Assembly (NCBI RefSeq): GCF_018304945.1
Contig: NZ_JAGQEE010000006.1
Coordinates: 304,863-368,862 of the forward strand
Source: Collimonas humicola
Lineage (GTDB): Bacteria; Pseudomonadota; Gammaproteobacteria; Burkholderiales; Burkholderiaceae_D
Length of the DNA: 64,000 nt
Reading direction: 5' to 3'
The position numbers and the translations under genes were made by a program. Within the stretch, counting starts at the first letter, position 1; the number at the start of each line of letters is the position of its first letter. Positions 58,493 to 64,000 of this stretch are shown here, in pieces. The notes beneath the pieces were generated by a model. It was not told the DNA's origin. It saw only the letters and a list, made by a program, of their open reading frames with translations, and made no database searches.

Positions 58493-59998
58493 ATGTTCAT
58501 CGGCATAGATCTGGGCACCTCCGGCGTCAAGGCGATCCTGCTGGACCGCCGCGACCAGGTGCTGGCCAGCGCCAGCCAGCCGCTGCCGCTGCTGCCGCAG
58601 GCCTCGCACAACGCGCTGTGGCGCGAGCAGGATCCCGCCGACTGGTGGCGCGCCTGTGAACAGGCGCTGGCGGATTTGCTGCAGGCGGCCAGGGAGATGG
58701 GCATCGCCGGCGGTGCCATCGAAGCCATCGGCCTCACCGGCCAGATGCACGGCGCCACCGTGCTGGATGACAAGGGCCGGGTATTGCGGCCGGCCATCCT
58801 GTGGAACGACGGCCGTTCGTTTGCCGAATGCACTGAACTGGAAAAGCGTGTGCCGGCCTCGCGGCAAATTACCGGCAACCTGATGATGCCCGGCTTCACC
58901 GCGCCCAAGCTGCTGTGGCTGGCGCGCCATGAGCCTGAAGTATTCGCGCAGATCGCCACGGTGCTGCTGCCCAAGGACTGGCTGCGCTATCAGCTTACCG
59001 GCGACTACGCCAGCGACATGTCGGACGCCGCCGGCACCATGTGGCTGGATGTCGCCAGGCGCGACTGGAACGATGAACTGCTGCAGGCCACGGGCCTGAG
59101 TCGTGCGCACATGCCGCTCCTGCACGAAGGTACGCACGTCGCCGGCACGCTGAAGGCCGGGCTGGCGCAGCGCTGGGGGCTGAAGCAGATACCGGTCGTG
59201 GCCGGCGCCGGCGACAACGCCGCCGGCGCGATCGGGGTCGGCATCGTCCGCCCCGGGCAAGCCATGCTGTCGCTCGGGACTTCCGGCGTGTACTTCGCCG
59301 CCAGCGAGGGCTTTCATGCCAATCCGGAGCGCGCCGTGCACAGTTTCTGCCATGCCTTGCCTGCTACCTGGCACCTGATGTCAGTGATGCTGTCGGCGGC
59401 ATCCTGCCTGGATTTCACGGCGCAGCTATGCGGCTATGCCGATGTCGCCGCGCTGCTGGCTGATGCGGAACGGCATGGCACGGCAGGCATTGCCGCCGAC
59501 GCGCCGCTGTTCCTGCCTTACCTCAACGGCGAGCGCACGCCGCACAACAATCCCGATGCGCAAGGCGTGTTTTTCGGCATGCGCGCCGGAACCACTCGCG
59601 CCGACCTGGCGCTGGCGGCCCTGGAAGGTGTCGGCTTCGGCCTGTGCGATGGCATGGACGCCGTCGACAGCTGCGGCATCGGCGCCGACGAAATCACCCT
59701 TATCGGCGGCGGTTCGCGCAGCGCCTTCTGGGCGCAGATGCTGGCCGATATCAGCGGCCGCCAGCTTGCGCGGCGGCAGGGCGGCGATGTCGGGCCGGCT
59801 TTGGGCGCGGCGCGGCTGGCTCGCATCGGCGTCGCCGCCGGCAGCGGCGACCAGGCATCCCTGAGCGAAATCTGTCCGGTGCCGCCGCTGATCGCTGCCT
59901 ATCGGCCTGATGCCAAGCGGCACGCGCAGCATGCGCAGCGCCGCAAGAAATTCGCGTTGTTGTACCAGCAGTTATTACCCGTGTTCTCAGCACCATGA
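58493..59998 (+). CDS. xylB: Xylulokinase
   Basis: A 501-aa FGGY-family kinase phosphorylating D-xylulose to xylulose 5-phosphate, which enters the pentose phosphate pathway. The N-terminal ATPase fold is MFIGIDLGTSGVKAILLD; then IGLTGQMHGATVLD, PKDWLRYQLTGDYASDMSDA and AMLSLGTSGVYFA, and ITLIGGGSRSAFWAQMLADI as the C-terminal nucleotide-binding signature. The ATG at 58493 is 4 bp after the xylA stop. An upstream in-frame start at 58406 would overlap xylA and is not favoured. Confidence 0.96.
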   Translation: MFIGIDLGTSGVKAILLDRRDQVLASASQPLPLLPQASHNALWREQDPADWWRACEQALADLLQAAREMGIAGGAIEAIGLTGQMHGATVLDDKGRVLRPAILWNDGRSFAECTELEKRVPASRQITGNLMMPGFTAPKLLWLARHEPEVFAQIATVLLPKDWLRYQLTGDYASDMSDAAGTMWLDVARRDWNDELLQATGLSRAHMPLLHEGTHVAGTLKAGLAQRWGLKQIPVVAGAGDNAAGAIGVGIVRPGQAMLSLGTSGVYFAASEGFHANPERAVHSFCHALPATWHLMSVMLSAASCLDFTAQLCGYADVAALLADAERHGTAGIAADAPLFLPYLNGERTPHNNPDAQGVFFGMRAGTTRADLALAALEGVGFGLCDGMDAVDSCGIGADEITLIGGGSRSAFWAQMLADISGRQLARRQGGDVGPALGAARLARIGVAAGSGDQASLSEICPVPPLIAAYRPDAKRHAQHAQRRKKFALLYQQLLPVFSAP

Positions 59999-60053
59999 AT
60001 TATCAAGTGTCGTCATACGAAGTTAACTAAAACGATTGATAGGAGACCAAGCA

Positions 60054-61070
60054 ATGAACCAGATCCTGAAAAAAAGCCTGTTGGCGATGATGTCCGTGGC
60101 GGCATTTTCGCTCGTCAGTTCGAGCGCGATGGCTGATGCCAAGAACCCGAAGATCGGCTTTTCCATCGATGACCTGCGGGTAGAACGCTGGGCGCGCGAC
60201 CGCGATTTCTTCATCGCCGCCGCCGACAAGCTGGGCGCCAAGGTGTTCGTGCAATCGGCCGACGCCAGCGAACAGCGCCAGATTTCCCAGATCGAAAACC
60301 TGATTTCACGCGGCGTCGACGTCATCGTGATCGTGCCGTTCAACGCCACGGTGCTCAGCAACACCATCAAGGAAGCCAGGAAGGCCGGCATCAAGGTGGT
60401 GTCCTATGACCGCCTGATCTTGAATGCCGACATCGACGCCTACATCTCCTTCGATAATGAAAAAGTCGGCGAGATGCAGGCCGAAGGCGTGCTCAAGGCC
60501 CAGCCCAAGGGCAATTACTATCTGCTGGGCGGTTCGCCTACCGACAACAACGCCAAGATGCTGCGCGAAGGGCAGATGAAGGTGCTCAAGCCGTCCATCG
60601 ACAAGGGCGACATCAAGATCGTCGGCCAGCAATGGGTCAAGGACTGGAGCGCAACGGAAGCGCTGTCTATCGTGGAGAACGCGCTGACCGCCAACAATAA
60701 CAAGATCGACGCCATCGTTGCCTCCAACGACGGCACCGCCGGCGGCGCCATCCAGGCGCTGGCTTCGCAAAAGATGGCGGGCAAGGTGCCGGTCTCGGGG
60801 CAGGACGCCGACCTTGCGGCCGTCAAGCGGGTGATCGCCGGCACCCAGGCCATGACGGTGTACAAGCCGCTCAAGCTGATCGCCGCCGAAGCGGCCAAGC
60901 TGTCGGTGCAGCTGGCGCGCAATGAAAAGCCGGCCTACAACGCCCAGTATGAGAACGGCGCCAAGAAGGTCGACACGATCCTGCTCAAGCCGACCACGCT
61001 CACCAGCGCCAACGTCAATATCCTGGTGAACGACGGCTTCTACACCGCAGCGCAGATCAGCAGCAAATAG
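60054..61070 (+). CDS. xylF: D-xylose ABC transporter, periplasmic binding protein
   Basis: A 338-aa protein with signal peptide SLLAMMSVAAFSLVSSSAMA and a periplasmic-binding-protein type I sugar fold (KIGFSIDDLRVERWARDRD; ISRGVDVIVIVPFNATVL; AIVASNDGTAGGAIQALA; VPVSGQDADLAAVKRVIAG), matching XylF. aggagacc lies 8 bp before the ATG at 60054. It is 55 bp after xylB. A strong hairpin between xylF and xylG probably raises xylF message over the membrane subunits. Confidence 0.96.
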   Translation: MNQILKKSLLAMMSVAAFSLVSSSAMADAKNPKIGFSIDDLRVERWARDRDFFIAAADKLGAKVFVQSADASEQRQISQIENLISRGVDVIVIVPFNATVLSNTIKEARKAGIKVVSYDRLILNADIDAYISFDNEKVGEMQAEGVLKAQPKGNYYLLGGSPTDNNAKMLREGQMKVLKPSIDKGDIKIVGQQWVKDWSATEALSIVENALTANNNKIDAIVASNDGTAGGAIQALASQKMAGKVPVSGQDADLAAVKRVIAGTQAMTVYKPLKLIAAEAAKLSVQLARNEKPAYNAQYENGAKKVDTILLKPTTLTSANVNILVNDGFYTAAQISSK

Positions 61071-61097
61071 CGCCACGCAGACGCATGCAATGACACC

Positions 61098-61127
61098 GCG
61101 GCCGGCGCTGCATCGTGCGCCGGCCGC
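61098..61127 (+). promoter_or_regulatory. GC-rich intercistronic hairpin between xylF and xylG
   Basis: A perfect 11-bp stem gcggccggcgc (61098-61108) / gcgccggccgc (61117-61127) with an 8-nt loop. There is no U-tract. Such stems after binding-protein genes protect the upstream message from 3' exonucleases and lower downstream expression. Confidence 0.65.
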
Positions 61128-61163
61128 CCACGCAATCACTGCGCAACTACTGCGGGAACGAAC

Positions 61164-62774
61164 ATGTCCGACTATCTGCTGGAAATGCAGGGCATCGTCA
61201 AGGATTTCGGCGGCGTCCGCGCACTCGACGGCATAGACATCAAGGTCAGGGCCGGCGAGTGCCTTGGCCTGTGCGGTGAAAACGGCGCCGGCAAATCGAC
61301 GTTGATGAAAGTCCTGTCCGGCGTCTATCCGCGCGGCAGCTGGCAGGGGGAAATCCTGTGGCAGGGCCAGCCTTTGCAGTCGCAATCGATGCGCGACACG
61401 GAAGCGGCCGGCATCATCATCATCCACCAGGAACTGATGCTGGTGCAGCAGCTGTCGGTGGCGGAAAACATCTTCATGGGCCATGAGATCACGCTGCCGG
61501 GCGGCCGCATGAATTATCCGGCCATGTACCGGCGCGCTGCCGAGCTGATGCGCGAACTGAAAATGCCGGACATCAATGTGGCGCTGCCGGTCATGCAATA
61601 CGGCGGCGGCCACCAACAGCTGGTGGAAATCGCCAAGGCGCTCAACAAGCAGGCCAGGCTGCTGATCCTGGACGAACCGTCTTCGTCGCTGACGGCGTCC
61701 GAGATTGCCGTGCTGCTGGATATCATCCGCGATCTCAAGGCCAAGGGCGTAGCCTGCGTCTACATCTCGCACAAGCTGGATGAAGTAGCCGCCGTGTGCG
61801 ATACCGTGGCGGTCATCCGCGACGGCAAGCACATCGCCACCACTCCTATGCGGGAAATGGATGTCGACCAGATCATCACCCAGATGGTGGGGCGTGAAAT
61901 CACCGCCATGTTTCCGGACCAGGAGCATGACATCGGCGAAGTGATGTTTGAAGCGCGCAACGTCACCTGCTACGACGCCGACAATCCCGCGCGCAAAAGA
62001 GTGGACGATATTTCCTTCACCCTGCGGCGCGGTGAAATCCTCGGCATTGCCGGACTGGTCGGCGCCGGCCGCACCGAGCTGGTGTCGGCGCTGTTCGGCG
62101 CCTATCCCGGCCGTAGTGAAGGCGAGATCTGGCTGGACGGCGTCAAGGTCAGGGTAGATAGTTGCACGCCGCTGAATTCGATACGGATGGGCCTGTGCAT
62201 GGTGCCGGAAGACCGCAAGCAGCATGGCATCGTGCCGGACCTGAACGTCGGCCAGAACATCACGCTGACCGTGCTCAAGGACTTTTCCCGCCGCAGCCGC
62301 ATCGACGCCGAAGCAGAGCTGAAAACCGTCCAGGGTGAAATCGCCCGCCTGCAGCTCAAGACAGCCAGCCCCTTCCTGCCCATCACCAGCCTGTCCGGCG
62401 GCAATCAGCAAAAAGCAGTGCTGGCGAAAATGCTGCTGGCGCGGCCCAAGGTGCTGATCCTGGACGAGCCGACGCGCGGCGTCGACGTCGGCGCCAAGGC
62501 CGAGATCTACCGGCTGATGGCCGACCTGGCGCGGCAGGGCGTGGCGATCATCATGGTGTCGTCCGAGCTGGCCGAAGTGCTGGGCGTCTCCGACCGCGTG
62601 CTGGTGATCGGCGAAGGCAAGCTGCGCGGCAATTTCATCAACCAGGACCTGAGCCAGGAAACCGTGCTGGCCGCGGCCATCGACCAATCGCCGCAGTCTC
62701 TGGCATCACAGCGGACAGGACCGCCGATATCACAGCCGGCCGCAGCTGCCGGCAATCTTCGGGAATCACTATGA
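61164..62774 (+). CDS. xylG: D-xylose ABC transporter, ATP-binding protein
   Basis: A 536-aa sugar-type ABC ATPase with two fused domains. Domain 1: Walker [10 protein letters not shown] near residues 36-44, signature [15 protein letters not shown], Walker [12 protein letters not shown]. Domain 2: degenerate Walker [10 protein letters not shown], signature [15 protein letters not shown], Walker [13 protein letters not shown]. This asymmetric pair is normal for sugar importers such as XylG and MglA. It overlaps xylH by 4 bp (ATGA). A Pro/Ala/Gln tail of ~25 residues follows the conserved part. Confidence 0.96.
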   Translation: MSDYLLEMQGIVKDFGGVRALDGIDIKVRAGECLGLCGENGAGKSTLMKVLSGVYPRGSWQGEILWQGQPLQSQSMRDTEAAGIIIIHQELMLVQQLSVAENIFMGHEITLPGGRMNYPAMYRRAAELMRELKMPDINVALPVMQYGGGHQQLVEIAKALNKQARLLILDEPSSSLTASEIAVLLDIIRDLKAKGVACVYISHKLDEVAAVCDTVAVIRDGKHIATTPMREMDVDQIITQMVGREITAMFPDQEHDIGEVMFEARNVTCYDADNPARKRVDDISFTLRRGEILGIAGLVGAGRTELVSALFGAYPGRSEGEIWLDGVKVRVDSCTPLNSIRMGLCMVPEDRKQHGIVPDLNVGQNITLTVLKDFSRRSRIDAEAELKTVQGEIARLQLKTASPFLPITSLSGGNQQKAVLAKMLLARPKVLILDEPTRGVDVGAKAEIYRLMADLARQGVAIIMVSSELAEVLGVSDRVLVIGEGKLRGNFINQDLSQETVLAAAIDQSPQSLASQRTGPPISQPAAAAGNLRESL

Positions 62775-63910
62775 GCAGCATCAACCTCAAGCAATTGTTC
62801 CGGCAGTACAAGATCATGGCCTTGCTGATCGCCATCGCCCTGATCTGGGCTTTCTTCAGCTGGAAGACAGAAGGCGGCTTCGTCACGCCGCGCAACCTCT
62901 CCAACCTGCTGCGCCAGATGTCGATCACCGGCGTCCTTGCCTGCGGCATGGTGCTGGTGATCATCGCCGGCGAGATCGATCTCTCGGTCGGCTCCATGCT
63001 CGGCTTGCTGGGCGGCGTCGCCGCCGTGCTGAACGTCACGCATCACATGCCGCTGCCGCTCAACCTGCTGCTGGTGCTGCTGATGGGCCTGGCGCTGGGT
63101 TTGTTCAACGGCTATCTCACCGCCTATATGCGGATTCCTTCGTTCATCGTCGGCCTGGGCGGCATGCTGGCGTTCCGCGGGATCCTGCTGGGCGTCACCG
63201 GCGGCCTCACCATCGCTCCGGTCTCCAGCGACCTTGTGTACCTGGGACAAGGCTATCTGCCGCCGCAATTCGGCATCGCGCTCGGGATCGGCCTGTTTGC
63301 GCTGGCGCTGATGCTCAGCTGGCGGCAGCGCCGCAGCCGCCGGCTGCACGGCTTGCCGGTGCCGCCCTTGTGGCGCGATGCCGTGCGCGTGTCGCTGATC
63401 GGCGCGGTGCTGCTGGCTTTCGTACGTATCCTCAACACGTACGACGGCATTCCGGTGCCGGTATTGCTGCTGCTGGCCTTGCTCGGCCTGTTCAGCTACA
63501 TCACCACGCAAACCGTGTTCGGCCGCCGCATCTATTCGGTCGGCAGCAATATGGAAGCAACCCGCTTGTCGGGCGTGAATGTGCAGGCAGTCAAGCTGTG
63601 GGTGTTCGGCATCATGGGCGTGATGTGCGCGCTGGCCGGCTTGGTCAACACCGCGCGGCTGGCAGCCGGTTCGCCTTCCGCCGGCAACATGGGCGAGCTG
63701 GACGCCATCGCTGCCTGCTTCATCGGCGGCACTTCCATGCGCGGCGGCTACGGCACGGTGTACGGCGCGCTGATCGGCGCGCTGGTGATGGCCAGCCTGG
63801 ACAATGGCATGTCGATGCTGGACGTCGACACCTACTGGCAGATGATCGTCAAGGGCGGCATCCTGATGCTGGCGGTGTGGGTGGATGTCAGCACCCGTTC
63901 CAGCCGCTGA
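62771..63910 (+). CDS. xylH: D-xylose ABC transporter, permease
   Basis: A 379-aa inner-membrane permease of the sugar (BPD_transp_2) type with about 10 TMs: [63 protein letters not shown]-like [17 protein letters not shown] and the final [13 protein letters not shown]. It matches XylH. The start overlaps the xylG stop (ATGA). It is the last gene of the xylose operon in the window; no terminator is obvious before the right-edge hairpin. Confidence 0.96.
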   Translation: MSSINLKQLFRQYKIMALLIAIALIWAFFSWKTEGGFVTPRNLSNLLRQMSITGVLACGMVLVIIAGEIDLSVGSMLGLLGGVAAVLNVTHHMPLPLNLLLVLLMGLALGLFNGYLTAYMRIPSFIVGLGGMLAFRGILLGVTGGLTIAPVSSDLVYLGQGYLPPQFGIALGIGLFALALMLSWRQRRSRRLHGLPVPPLWRDAVRVSLIGAVLLAFVRILNTYDGIPVPVLLLLALLGLFSYITTQTVFGRRIYSVGSNMEATRLSGVNVQAVKLWVFGIMGVMCALAGLVNTARLAAGSPSAGNMGELDAIAACFIGGTSMRGGYGTVYGALIGALVMASLDNGMSMLDVDTYWQMIVKGGILMLAVWVDVSTRSSR

Positions 63911-63969
63911 GAGTTTCAAAGTTCATGGCATCGTCACAGAAAATGGACGGAGTCATCTGGGGTCAGAGT

Positions 63970-64000
63970 CGACTTTCGCGATGCTTTTTCGCGAAAGTCG
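63970..64000. repeat. REP-like hairpin at the right edge
   Basis: A perfect 12-bp stem cgactttcgcga (63970-63981) / tcgcgaaagtcg (63989-64000) with loop tgctttt, preceded by ctggggtcagagt. This prefix plus palindrome resembles repeats found next to REP-associated tyrosine transposase (RAYT) genes in Proteobacteria. The window ends exactly at the last paired base, so the element is probably truncated here. Confidence 0.55.

Noticed and set aside
60306..62687. A 793-aa minus-strand frame opposite xylF and xylG
   Set aside because: Antisense of two clearly identified transport genes, with no recognisable domain.
1..64000. CRISPR arrays, tRNA and rRNA genes, and a replication origin
   Set aside because: I looked for regularly spaced repeats, tRNA-like cloverleaf ends and rRNA sequence and saw none; small folded RNAs could still be missed by eye.

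Overview
The window reads as the chromosome of a free-living, GC-rich betaproteobacterium, most likely Burkholderiales/Oxalobacteraceae, with a Collimonas-like relative as best guess. That placement is inferred from codon use, gene families and gene order; no rRNA or tRNA gene is present to anchor it. The window is almost entirely protein-coding. Regulators sit divergently beside the genes they probably control, and several strong intrinsic terminators are visible.

Layout. 1-12.5 kb: the 3' end of an autotransporter, a saccharopine-dehydrogenase-like gene with a divergent Lrp/AsnC regulator, a 269-bp MITE-like inverted-repeat element, a YraQ/ArsP-type permease, and a run of regulators (LysR, ArsR-type, AraC-GyrI, TetR) interleaved with an MFS transporter, a GNAT enzyme and membrane proteins. 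12.6-34.6 kb: a large peptide-acquisition locus. On the minus strand it has three tandem paralogous family-5 binding proteins, a periplasmic M3 peptidase, two permeases and a fused double ATPase. Divergent from these are a TonB-dependent receptor, then tonB-exbB-exbD-exbD, a TPR protein and a secreted prolyl oligopeptidase. Together they could move peptides across the outer membrane, trim them in the periplasm and import them through the ABC transporter.

34.8-45.7 kb: a Crp/Fnr-type regulator, small exported proteins, an aspartate/glutamate racemase, azlCD, a compact PAAR / papain-fold enzyme / lipoprotein cassette that looks like a type VI secretion effector-immunity module, a beta-trefoil-like protein, a metallophosphoesterase, a zinc-ribbon/DUF2628/pilin-like chimera and an enterobacterial-type lysR-lysA pair. 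45.7-54.4 kb: an ammonium transporter, a Tat-exported phospholipase C, a divergent YcaO-like protein with a GNAT neighbour, a beta-propeller protein and an atypical creatininase-family protein. 54.6-63.9 kb: a complete xylose module (galM, xylR, xylA, xylB, xylFGH) for import and isomerase-pathway catabolism. The last bases form a REP-like hairpin that runs into the window edge.

The parts most worth following up are the T6SS-like cassette (38988-40364), the YcaO-like/GNAT pair (49937-51643), the integrated peptide locus, and the MITE-like element at 3458-3726.
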